From Portulaca oleracea (lineage: Eukaryota > Streptophyta > Magnoliopsida > Caryophyllales > Portulacaceae): a stretch of DNA of 64,000 nt. Below are positions 50,755 through 61,600 of this stretch, piece by piece. The position numbers and the translations under genes are program-made. The notes beneath the pieces are model-generated. The model saw nothing but the letters and a program-made list of their open reading frames with translations, was not told where the DNA came from and ran no database searches. The first letter of the stretch is position 1. The number at the start of each line of letters is the position of its first letter. The stretch covers positions 34,107,317 through 34,171,316 of the forward strand of contig CM055876.1 of NCBI GenBank assembly GCA_029582165.1. Direction: 5' to 3'.

Positions 50755-50808
<54 letters not shown>

Positions 50809-52496
50809 TTGGAGGAAGTGGAGGTGTTTATGAGGGCAGCGTCGGAGAGTTTGAGGGCGGCGGTGGTGGTGGCCGAGGCGGAGGTGGGGCCCAAGGTGAA
50901 GTGTTTGATTGGGGATGCGTTTTTGGGATGTTTTTTGGGAGATTTGGCTCAAGAGTTGGGAGTGCCATGGGTGTCATGTTGGATTTCAGGGGTGCATTCA
51001 CTCACTATTCATGTTTATACTCATCTTATTAGAGAACACTTTGGTGCCAATGGTAACAATCATATATCCCTCCATCAAATCTAATTCTATTTGTTGTTTT
51101 TAAAATTTATTGTTTGTTTGTTTGTACCCATCTTATTGGTTTATTGCTCGTTGTTTGAGGCACATATGTGTGAAGTTATGTTTTCAAGCGGGTTTTCAAT
51201 TGGTTATCAACGAATTTTATTTTTCTGAGTCCACGAAACCATTCTCTTCATGCATTCATGTACATTATCGTAGTATGATATTTTAGAGAAGAATGTTGTT
51301 GTTACATTTTGCAACGTCACTCATATATAGACTCAGTTTTTTTAGAGGAATAACAAATCATGTTAACGTTTGTGACACTAAAGAAATGGCAGCTAAGTGA
51401 TAAAATATTTTCACTTTTTTAAAAAGAATTTTTATTCATATATTTGAAATTTGGTTTGGAAAAATTTTCAACTATAGTTGAATTTTCACATACACACACA
51501 CATATATATATACTCATAATTGTTTCCTTGATTAAAATCTGGGTTGGGACGGGACAGAAGAAGAGACATTGGATTTCATTCCAGGGCTATCCAAGATCCG
51601 GATCCGAGACATACCCGACATGGTATACAAAGACTCAGTTTTCTCCAACATGCTTGGTCAAATGGGCCAAATCTTGACCTGGGCCGCAGCCATTTGCATA
51701 AGTTGCTGTGAGGAAATGGATCAAGTTGTGATCCAAGACTTAAGATCCAAATTCCCAAATGTGTTCCCAGTTGGGCCCATGGGCCTGGTGGTTGACCCAC
51801 CAAAAGGCCGCGATAGTCACTAGTGTTTGGATTGGCTCGATCAACAACCGGCCAACTCGGTTGTGTATATTGCTTTTGGTTCGACTGCTACACCTGACCC
51901 TCATGAGCTTGTGGCCTTGGCCGAGGCTTTAGAGGCTAGTGGACTAAAGTTCTTGTGGTCACTTAGAGACGATTTAAAAGTACGTCTTCTTAGCTTATTT
52001 CATGTTAAACATCATCTTAATTCAAAACACCTATTATTAATTCAAAGTAAAATCTATCCCAATTAAGCAGGTACATTTACTAGAGAGTTTGTTGGACGAC
52101 ATTAAAGACAAAGGTATCATAGTTCCATGGGCGCCGCAAATTGAGGTTCTAGAACACGAAGCCGTGGGAGTGTTCATAACCCACTTTGGTTACTCATCCG
52201 TAACCGAGAGCATAGCCGCTGGAGTTCCAATGATTGGCCGCCCGTTCTTTGGTGATCACAAGTTGAACGGACGGCTAGTCGAGGCAGTTTGGGAAATTGG
52301 GGTGGAAATCGAAGATGGGATCTTCACCAAGGACGAAGTTCTAAAGAGTTTGGATCGGGTTTTGTCCCTCGATGAAGGGAAGAAGATGAAAATGAACATC
52401 ACAAATCTTAGCAAAATAGTTAGGAAAGCCATTGCTTCTGGTGGGAGCTCTATGGAGAATTTCAAAAAGTTGTTACAAGTAGTTACAATGGCTTGA
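50485..52496 (+). pseudogene. UGT78-like glycosyltransferase with premature stop and poly-Asn tract
   Basis: Exons 50485-51052, 51558-51979 and 52071-52496 keep frame (phases 1 and 0) and would give 471 codons, matching the paralogue at 54.7 kb. A TAG at 51821-51823 (codon 278) interrupts it; the sequence on both sides (…PPKGRDSH, then CLDWLDQQPANSVVYIAFGS) aligns without any shift. The N-domain has the catalytic-type His21 in FPLGTH and Asp in IGDAFL. Residues 78-108 are an Asn-rich tract where the paralogue has RVYDVWDGVPQG-type sequence. The PSPG sugar-donor box (350-393, WAPQ…GDH) ends in His and has HFGYSS instead of the usual HCGWNS. The family (flavonoid 3-O-glycosyltransferases such as grape UFGT) transfers sugars to flavonols or anthocyanidins in the cytosol. 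It may be a recent pseudogene, a polymorphic null, or a sequencing error. Confidence 0.8.
50716..50808. repeat. In-frame (AAT)n microsatellite encoding poly-Asn
   Basis: Thirty-one codons, 27 of them Asn (25 AAT, two AAC), with Thr and Asp interruptions in the 5' half and a pure run of 18 AAT at the 3' end. The pure run points to recent slippage. It lies inside exon 1 of the first UGT. Confidence 0.95.
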
Positions 52497-53527
52497 TTAA
52501 TTATGGTTGGAATTGAAGTGATGTTTGTCGCGAGGTTGGCAAGTTGTGAAATTATATTATGTGCTTTTTGAATTCCAATCTAAGCAACGAGTTAAAGTTT
52601 TTGGAGAGTTTTGTACCGTCACTTGTATGTTTGTATATTGAATACTTGAAAAGTTGCTACAAGTTTTTGGAGAACAAGTGACATGTAAATGTGTAACACT
52701 CCAAAGTTATCAGAAATAATCAATATTTTTGGTTTTCTGAACATCAATAACTACCTCACCAATATGTATATATTCGTACTAGCCAAAAACTATATGTACA
52801 TTTTTATGCACTAAAGACATATATAACAAACTAACAATTTCATTTTATAAATGGTACAGTACATATATAATCATATATAGTTACTTTCCAAGTGAAATTA
52901 CAGATTCCAACACCATGCTTATAACATTATACATACACGTAATAATGCATACACATTTATTTTATTTTTTTTATGAAGGGAAAGTAAAACCCATTTATTA
53001 GATCTCTATTTCAAGACCAATAAGTTATAGGCTAGGACGACCAATGAGAACAATGGGTACAACACCATCCTTAGTTTTTTTTTCCCCTAGTTAAATTACA
53101 GATTGCTGATTGCTTTTTGCTTTGAATTTGAATATTTTAACTTTTGAAAATAAACTAAGCTCCAGACCAGCCTGAATCCCAGTAATATGAATTGTTTCCG
53201 AACTCGAGCTCGAACCCACTTATGGCCAATAGAAACAATATGAAATTACCTCAATTGTTATTTTTAATAAAGTACTCTTTTAACGACGGTAATTTTATAT
53301 TATAACTCATTATAATTTGTGAATAATTAATAATCAAAATTTAGTTAAAGTTTCAATTAATATAGAACGAAGTAGTAATTATTATTGTTGGAAGTCCAAC
53401 CACATTTTATGTTTTTCTCTGAAATAGTTGAAGGGTGGTTGGCATTTTACCATATGCTTCAAGCCTTCAACTAACACCAAACCCAGCCGAGCTACTTACC
53501 CATCTCATAAATGACTCCCTAAAATAG

Positions 53528-53789
53528 AATCCCTCCATTTTTATTTAAGTGTCACTTTAAATTTTACGTCAGTCAAATTTTAAAAAAATTTACTATTAAT
53601 ATGTCAATGTATATATATGCAATGTTCTATCATGCGAAAGTACTATCATTATATTCGTAACGAAAAATACCATCATAATACAATACTGTAATTTTTTGAT
53701 AAAATATGCTATGAGAAATTTTCAGTCAAAAAAATATTAAAGATCGTGTAATATTTATTAAACGATAGTTATTATGAAACGGAGGGAGT
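53528..53789. mobile_element. Stowaway-like MITE
   Basis: Left end 'aatccctccatttttattta', right end 'attatgaaacggagggagta'. Interior phrases match the copies at 11.9 and 36.1 kb. Confidence 0.65.
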
Positions 53790-54564
53790 ACAATTTATTC
53801 TTGTATCACGGCTTATTACACATGAAATATGGTAATACCTAAAATTTGGGTATGTTCTTGTGTGTGGTAAGACAATCACTTCATCATTTTATCCCACCTA
53901 TTAGTCTATTACACTTCATTCCACCTATCTTCATTTATCTCACCCATTTTATTTAACTTTATCAATTTTATCAGGCTTGAATTTTCATAAAACTGAACAA
54001 AACAAATAAAGAGCAGTCTAATACAAAACAACAACAATAACAGCCTCTGAGAGAAATTTAGGTACAAAACAAACATAAAATAACAAAAGCAAAACTAGAA
54101 CAACAAAAACATTACCCCAAAAAAAAAAAAACTTTCCAAAAGCCACATCTTTGTTTCAATGTTCATCTTGAAACTCCAATCATCTCCATCTCCATGCCTT
54201 AGGAAAAGAGTACTGAAATGAAGCTAAAATTTCTGAGCATAACATTACAGAATATGGTATATATCTTTGTGTTTTACTATTAGGTCCTATTATTTTCGGA
54301 TGTAAGTGAAGTATTCCTACTTTACTCAGTTTTACTTACTTTATATGCGCATGCACGTGTGTATATAATATGCAATTATTAGTTGGACCCAACCAAAATT
54401 ATTCTTGTCAACCACACCCCCCCCCCCCCCAAAAAAAATACTCCTTTGGCAAAAAAAAAAAAAAAAAAAGTTACCACATGCCCTTCACCTAGCACCAACT
54501 TGTACAGATTTACCTACCCATTAACCCATATCACAAATGCTCCAACTCTATGACATGTCACATG

Positions 54565-54572
54565 TATATAAA
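54565..54572 (+). promoter_or_regulatory. TATA box of the second UGT gene
   Basis: TATATAAA lies 84 bp upstream of the ATG at 54656, a normal spacing for a short plant 5' leader. No other element was assigned. Confidence 0.6.
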
Positions 54573-54655
54573 CTAAACATATCATGATATCACCAATGAG
54601 AATATTTTCATTCACATCAAACTATTATCATAAGCTTTAACCAAACCATACCCAA

Positions 54656-57638
54656 ATGAAAAATTCCAACTCTACCAAACTATCCCACCTCCATGTTGCC
54701 ATACTTGCTTTCCCCTTTGGTACCCATGCTTCCCCTTTGCTCAACCTAACCAAAAAACTTGCCTCAAAAGCTCCCCATGCAACCTTCTCCTTTTTCAACA
54801 CCTCTAAATCAAACACATTGATTTTCCCAAATGATCAAAAAAATTATGTGCAAAAGTACTTGGGAAACATTAGGGTTTATGATGTTTGGGATGGGGTGCC
54901 ACAAGGGTGTGTGCTCAAAGGGGGCCCCTTGGAGGAGATTGAGGTGTTCATGGCGGCGGCTCCGGCGGCTCTCAGGGAGGCGGTGGCGGCATCCGAGGCG
55001 GAGATTCGCCGGAAAGTGACGTGTGTGGTGGGGGATGCTTTCTTGTGGTTTGTGGGTGAGATGGCCCATGAGAAAGGTGTTCCATGGGTTGTTACTTGGC
55101 CTGGACCTCAGCATGATCTTTCTATTCATTTTTATACTAATCTTATAAAGAAGACCTTTGAGGTTCAAGGTAAATTTAAACAATCTTCATTTTTTTAACT
55201 TCTTGGTTATCAAGTTATGAGTTTTTCTGCCATGAAAAATGAAAGAGATTGTGAGTTCATCCTATTTTTTGATACATTATTTTATTGTGTTTTAATACTT
55301 AATTTTCTCCTTTTTTAAGAAAGAAAAAGAAAAGATTGGCATAGATCCACACTAGTCTTGAGGTTAGTACAGGTTGGTAGGCCTAAAGCCCTAAACTCCA
55401 ATAGTTATATAGTATACCACCAAAGTGTTAAACATTTTCAAATAAATTCATCAATAATTATTATAAAATTCATTGTAAATTTATCAATATTATTACAAAA
55501 TTCATCAACATTCTTAAAATTCATCAAGTTTTTTATTTTCCAGAAATTTGTCACAAAAAAATTGAACAATTATATATGTAGTGGACTTAGATAGGTCTAT
55601 CACGATTCACGATGTATGATATAATTTGCGTCATTCTCTTTGTTACATGTTACTCTCCTCTTCCCATATTATCTATCACTTCAACTAACTTTCTTTTTTC
55701 CCACAATATATATCACCTTATAATTCCAATACCAGATTAATTACTAATTTATCAAATTAACCTTATTAATTATATCTTTTTTCTTCAATTTTTCTTTTTT
55801 ATTTAACATTTTTCTTTTTTTATTTATCATTTTGTTCACCTTTTTCCCATTTCCAACAATGAAATTTAATGTAAAAGGGAAGTTCTCTTGATTTTGTGAA
55901 TTATGTCATAAGTGACACGTAATTTGGGAAGGAGGGAGAACTTTAACTATCTCACAATAATATACTTTATGTGTAAACTCGTATGTAGGAATTACTGAGG
56001 TTACAAAAGATCAAGTGTTAGATTTCATCCCAGGAATGTCAAAAATCCGAGTTGAAGATCTACCACAAGGAATTGTGATGGGAAACCAAGAACCCTTCAT
56101 CTCCAAAATGCTTCATGAAGCAGGTCAAGCCTTGATCAATGCAACAGCAATTTGCATAAACTCATGTGAAGAATTAGACCCAACCATAACCAATGATTTG
56201 AAGTCCAAATTGCCTCCAAAGTTGCTTTGTGTTGGCCCATTTAACCTTATAATGCCACCATCATCCACCCCGTCTTTGGGTGACACCGGCTGTATCGGGT
56301 GGCTCGATCGACAGGAGGCTAACTCGGTCGCGTATGTGAGTTTTGGGTCAGTCGCGAGGCCAAGTCCGCCTGAGATTTCCGCCCTGGCTCGAGGGCTCGA
56401 AGCTAGTCGGGTCAAGTTTCTGTGGTCCCTCAAGGATAACTTAAAGGTAAATTGATTTTCGGTACAACTGTTAGAGTTTACTCTTTTCAACTTAGGATGA
56501 ATATGATCAATGTTTCAGTGCCAATTAATTAATATTCAACTAAAGTCCAAAACTAGTACTTGGAAATCCCGTGCAGATGAGGTGTAGAGGTGTCGGATAT
56601 CGGATGTAGTAGTCTATATAACCCCTAAATTTTTGCAATTTAAGGAGACTAGTTCCATTCGATCTGAGATTTAGAACTAGTGCACCACCTACAACTCCAT
56701 GGAAAAAAAAAAAAAGAATAGGTGGTCTAATGAGGCATTTTGCTTTAGTTCATTACAGTCGTTGAAAAATATAATATTTCCAACTATCTAGATTATGGAC
56801 ATACCCATCAATACTTGAACGTGTTTTCAAATTGTATTTTTAACTTCAATCATCACTAACAAAGAACTAAATCGATCCTTGATTTGAGAAAATCACCATG
56901 ATTAAGGCCTTGTTCTTTTGTGAGTATGATAAATTTATCGTATTTATCCCACTTATTTGCGTTATCCTACTTTATTCATACTTCCTTATATACTCCTTAC
57001 ACAATATATATTTAAAAATTTATATATTTGATAAGTGATGTAACTTATTTGACTTATCTTCCCAATTACTATTCTACTCACCAACACTTACACGACCTTT
57101 CTCACTTTACTCACCCAGACTTATTATCCTACACTCCAAAAAACATGACCTAATTAACTGATTCAGATTGATTTGAGCCATATGTTGACCCTAAAATCGG
57201 ATGGTATGACAGGTACATTTGCCACCAGGGTTTTTAGAGAAGACCAAGGAGAAAGGCAAGATAGTAGCATGGGCACCACAAAAAGATGTCCTAGCCCATG
57301 ATGCAGTTGGGGTCTTCATATCCCATTTCGGGTACAACTCCATCATAGAAGCCATAGTTGCCCAAGTCCCGATGATCGGACGCCCATTGATGGGCGAGCA
57401 GAAGCTCAACGGGCGATTTGTCGAGGCCGTATGGGGCATCGGCATCGAGGTCGAAGGGGGGGTGTTCACTAAGGATGGTGTAGTTAGGAGCTTGGATCGA
57501 GTTTTATGTGATGAAGAGGGTATGAAACTCAAGCAAAATATCAAAGGTCTTAATGAGGTTATTCACAATGCCCTTGGACCTCAAGGAAGTTGTCATAGTA
57601 ACTTCTTGCTTTTGTTGGAGATAATCACCAACTCATAA
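54656..57638 (+). CDS. UGT78-like flavonoid 3-O-glycosyltransferase (intact paralogue)
   Basis: Exons 54656-55169, 55989-56446 and 57213-57638 give 465 residues, the normal UGT length. His24 in AFPFGTHASPLL is the catalytic base and the Asp in CVVGDAFLWF its partner. The centre has LDFIPGMSKIRVEDLPQGIV, and the PSPG box is 344-387 (WAPQ…GEQ). The final Gln is usual for UDP-glucose users, but the core HCGWNS is HFGYNS (Cys and Trp replaced). Overall it resembles grape UFGT and other UGT78 enzymes that glycosylate flavonols or anthocyanidins at the 3-position in the cytosol. The second intron (phase 0, just before VHLPPGF) is shared with the broken copy upstream; most UGT78 genes, as I recall, have only the first. 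Intron 1 carries a Stowaway-like and another MITE, intron 2 a Tourist-like MITE. The acceptor is not determinable from sequence. Confidence 0.9.
55358..55620. mobile_element. AT-rich MITE related to 34.3 kb, in UGT intron 1
   Basis: Contains 'aaaattcatcaa' repeats and ends near 'cgatgtatgatataattt'; it resembles the reverse complement of the element at 34311-34536. Boundaries are approximate. Confidence 0.4.
55657..55942. mobile_element. Stowaway-like MITE in UGT intron 1
   Basis: Left end 'actctcctcttcccatatta', right end 'taatttgggaaggagggaga'. Its interior matches the element at 7861-8147 ('atcacttcaactaactttct'). Confidence 0.65.
56906..57150. mobile_element. Tourist-like MITE in UGT intron 2
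   Basis: Left end 'ggccttgttcttttgtgagt', right end 'actccaaaaaacatgacc', TAA target duplication (56903-56905 and 57151-57153). Ends 60 bp before exon 3. Confidence 0.6.
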
Positions 57639-57935
57639 AAGCCAAGCTAATTGATGTCGAGATTCCATGCAGGGCTGTAATGTGAGAAAAAATTTAACTT
57701 TTCAAGTTAAATTTTATTAGAATTTGTGATTTTTCGTTAAAATTCATGACTATTAAACTATAAACGTAACTTCTTGCTTTTGTTGAAGATAATCACCCAC
57801 TCATAAAAATCAAGCTCATTGATGCGGAGATTGCATGCATGCAGGGCTGTAATTGTGAGAAAAAATTTATTTCTTAAGTTCAACAACTCTATTAGAATTG
57901 GTAACTTTTCGTTGGAATTCACGAATATTAAACTG
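57606..57935. repeat. Tandem duplication of the UGT 3' end
   Basis: About 155-165 bp, beginning inside the last UGT codons ('cttgcttttgttggagataa') and extending through 'caagctaattgatgtcgaga', 'agggctgtaatgtgagaaaa' and 'aattcatgactattaaacta', is repeated directly at about 57772-57935 with point differences. Confidence 0.75.
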
Positions 57936-58649
57936 TAACTGCAACTCATTCATTTGTTATTTCATCACTAATTTAAGTTAAAATATTTATAATAATCTAT
58001 CACTACTAGAACATAGTCGTATTTTATAATGTATATTGTATAAAATGTAGCATTTAGAGACAATTGTTTTAAAAGAAAAAAAGCAGAAAAATGTCATAAT
58101 TATAACCCATTGGGTTGGCGCATAACCAAAATACACTGCTCACTTGCATAGCAGCGGATCTGGCTTTTTTTTTTTCATTTTTATTGTCACATATATTTAG
58201 AGATGGGAGACAAAGATCTATCATAAAGGAGATGCACAATATACATAACAACAAACAACAATACACGTTACCCATGCAAGTACTGAACAAAATGCAATGA
58301 CAAGGAATTCAAACTTCACAAATCGAAACAAAACCCTTGGGCTTGGCTAATTAGACCCTAAACCCTTATTAAGCCCTAAATTATATGGGCTAAACCCAGA
58401 TATGTCTGGACACGAGATATAACAACAACAAACCCTAGTATTGACCCACTAACGCGAGGTCCGAGTCAATCTAAATATAGGCAGTCTTCCTCCCATGCAC
58501 GAAAATGCATGAAGAGGCAGGCTGATTCCAGCGGACCCACGAGACAAGAACAGGAGATAAGGTGACACAATTTTAGCATCAATCAGAACATGGGATAACC
58601 CTAAACCCTTATTAAACCCTAAATTACATAGACTAAACCCAGGTAGAGA
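57639..58649. other. Intergenic region between UGT and terpene synthase
   Basis: Convergent 3' flanks. There is a local direct duplication: 'cttgcttttgttg(g/a)agataatcacc' and the following 100 bp occur at about 57606-57760 and again at 57772-57935, so the end of the UGT exon and its 3' flank were duplicated. A SINE and its flanking repeat lie at 58359-58645. No gene is seen. Confidence 0.55.
58359..58645 (-). mobile_element. SINE with (TTG)n tail bordered by a 40-bp direct repeat
   Basis: The body ('agtattgacccactaacgcg', 'aggcagtcttcc', 'cacgaaaatgcatgaagagg') matches the SINE at 47.6 kb. Direct repeats with 'accctaaacccttattaa' flank it (about 58355-58400 and 58600-58645, roughly 85-90% alike) and include a telomere-like CCCTAAA unit. 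Such a flank is longer than a usual SINE target duplication. Confidence 0.5.
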
Positions 58650-61600
58650 TTACAAAGGAATAGGATGAACCATGAAGGAGGCAACTTTGTCCATGAGGGT
58701 GTCAGAAACGAGTGTATAGCCATCGTTTCTGTATTTGTACATGACATCTGCATTCCGAGCAAGGTTAAGATTTCGATCCAGAAATGGCTTCGGAACTTGG
58801 TATGGTTGAAGCATGCCTTCATTTAAGTCTTTCCAAGCATCCTCCACCTTCTTATCTAATTCTTCATATGTTTGCTTCTCATCTTCAATGCCATGCTGCT
58901 TCATGTAGCATTCCACCGACGATGCTACGTGATCTCTGGTGCTTTGCTCAAACTGCATGCATGCATGCACCCCATGCAAATTCATTTTCGAGAATAGTAA
59001 GTCTTATGAGAAATATATCATTTCATTATAAATTTATCGTGAAACTTATTAAATTTCCTCCGTAGTTTAAATTGGGACCAGTCTCTCTGCAGCAATGACG
59101 ACGATGACTACGAACCCCAATATAGACCCGTTAACGCGAGGTTTGAGGTGATCTAAATGGAGTCAGCCTTCTCCCATACACATGAGCGCATGGAACTGGT
59201 CATTCTAGAAAATTTAGGAATAAGACTGTTATATACGATCCCTTCGTATCTTAACTAGGCGAAATTTTGGAATATGAGTTTTGGTTTAATTTCAGTTTAA
59301 TATATTTATAGATATTTCAACAAAAGTTACAGCATTCTGACCACTTATGGGAAGTATTTTTTTTACTACGAATATAATGATAATAACCTTATGGAGTCCA
59401 ATATTTCAAAACTTTTTAACTGTATCTTTAGTGACGATCAACAAAAATTGTGAATTACTCCATCTGTTTCATATTAATTGTCACTCAATTGATTGTCACG
59501 GTCTCGAATGTAACTCTTTGATTAATAATTTATTATAATAATATTTTATTAACTATTACAACATTACACTTTTATGAAAATATTTTCCATTACGAATCTA
59601 ATGGTAATAATTTTATTAACTAAATCATTGCATGTATTAGGAAATTCATGGTCAAAATTATAAAGTCTGATTGTACAATTTACAAAGACGACAATTAATA
59701 TGGAACAGAAAAAGTAAAGTACAAAATACCTTGCATAAGTACATGTGTGTGTATTATAGAAATTAAGAATAGAGTAGGGTATAGTAGTACTCCCTCCTTT
59801 CCTCAATAATTGTCACATTTTAGTTTTTGGAAGATTTTAAAAAAATAGTATTGAAAATGATAATTGTATTGGAAATGATAATTGTATTGGAAATGATAAA
59901 AGTAATAGATAAATTTCTATTTTGATTATATATTTGTATTGACAATGATAAAAGAAAGAGGTAAATTTAGAAAATTGTCATTAATATTGTATTGAAATTA
60001 TAAAGTGACAGATATTATGGAAAATAAAAAATTAGCTAAAGTGACAGATATTGAGGAATGGAAGGAGTATACCTTATGGCCTCCAATATCATTCATGGTC
60101 CTAACAATCATAGCCGAATCCAGTACAACTTTAGGCATAGGAGTTTGGCATGCCCATTCAAGTGCCTCTTTGGTTACCATCTTTCCCATGCCAAGATATG
60201 CACCTGAAATCCCCACAGGGTGCCCAATTGACACTGTCCCATTTTTTATGTACTCATCGTATCTTGGAATATGTTTCTTATGGCACCATTTTGCTTCTTC
60301 AAACCATGCTTCGCAATTGCACTTCATCCATATTCATATAGAAGAAAAAAATGGTTAGGCAAAAGAAAAAACTCTTAAGTAATTGTAGACACCGGATTTT
60401 TACTAAGGCCCTGTTTGACAATCAGCTGGTAGTTGGTGGCTGTTAGCGGATAGCTTTTTGGATTAACTGTTTGACTTTAGCTGTTTGGATTAGCTGATTG
60501 CAGGAAAAGTGTTTGGTAAAGTAGTTTTTTTGTGAAAAGCTACCTCAAAAAGCTTCATCAAGTAGTTTTTTGGGTCCAAAAAGCTAATATAAAAAGTTAC
60601 TTACCAAAACACCTCAATTAGCTTTTTAACCTTGGTCAAAAAGCTAAAAACTATTAAAAAAGCTAAAAACTACCCAAAAAGCTGGGTAGCCAAACACCCC
60701 CTAAGAGCTCTCCTAGAATCACAAGCGAGAGGGTGAAGGAGATCCATATAGCTTTCAATATGTATTTTTTGGTCCAAAATCTTACTGAAAAAATGATCAG
60801 ACTAGACTCGACTGAGGGCAATCATTCTAGACATTAGTACTTGTTCTTATTCTATTCGGTTTTTTGTCTGGTCCGATTGACTTCTGTCCAATCGATGGGT
60901 TCAAAATCTTATCGGAAGTGTTAAGTTTTGAAATGGTTTTTTTGCGGACACTATTTTAGCAAGGCAATATGGAAACTTCGGTCCAAAATCGGACGAACTT
61001 TGGTCCGACATGGTGGTGTTTTGGGTCGGTCGAATAGCAGGCGGAGTACTTTAAGGTTATTATCATTAGATGTCCTTTACGCAACTACAACTATCTCTAT
61101 TGTACTTTTGGTTTTATTCACTGTTGTTTTGCTTTTGGTACGTGTTGCTTTGGACATAGGTTGTAAGTCTTTGTGGAATTGAGTTGTCATTTTCTTGTGC
61201 TGCAATGCACTATGATAGCTCTTTGCGATGAATAAATCTTGGGCTATGTGCCTTATTTATAGGGAAAAAAACACTAAGAAGAGCAACACAGCTAAATAAA
61301 AAACTAAACTAAACTAAAACATCACATCCCATCAGCTAAAAATGACACGACAAAACTATTTCTTTAAATTTGACACCTTTTGATAACTCACCTTCTCTCT
61401 TAGGTAATCTACATATGATGACGTCCCTTCCTTGGCTAGGTCTCTCTCAAATTCCTCAAAAGTTTCAAGAACGACTTGATAACAACCTCTTATGTCCTCT
61501 GGGAGGTCATCCAAGCAGCTATATTCCCACCTGAATTATTCAAAACAATAATCAATGTGCATAGTCTACACACATAGCTGAGAAATGATTTAATAATTTG

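Larger units (their letters stand above)
52497..54655. other. Intergenic region between the two UGT genes
   Basis: AT-rich, with a partial Stowaway relic (about 53240-53375), a full Stowaway-like copy (53528-53789), and a 14-nt poly-C (54417-54430) followed by poly-A tracts. A TATATAAA box at 54565-54572 lies 84 bp before the start codon of the second UGT. No gene is seen. Confidence 0.55.

Noticed and set aside
50641..50952. Minus-strand 103- and 76-codon frames rich in Ile or Leu
   Set aside because: They are antisense readings of the (AAT)n tract and the UGT exon 1.
58355..58400. Interstitial telomere array
   Set aside because: Only one or two CCCTAAA units are present, not a tandem array.
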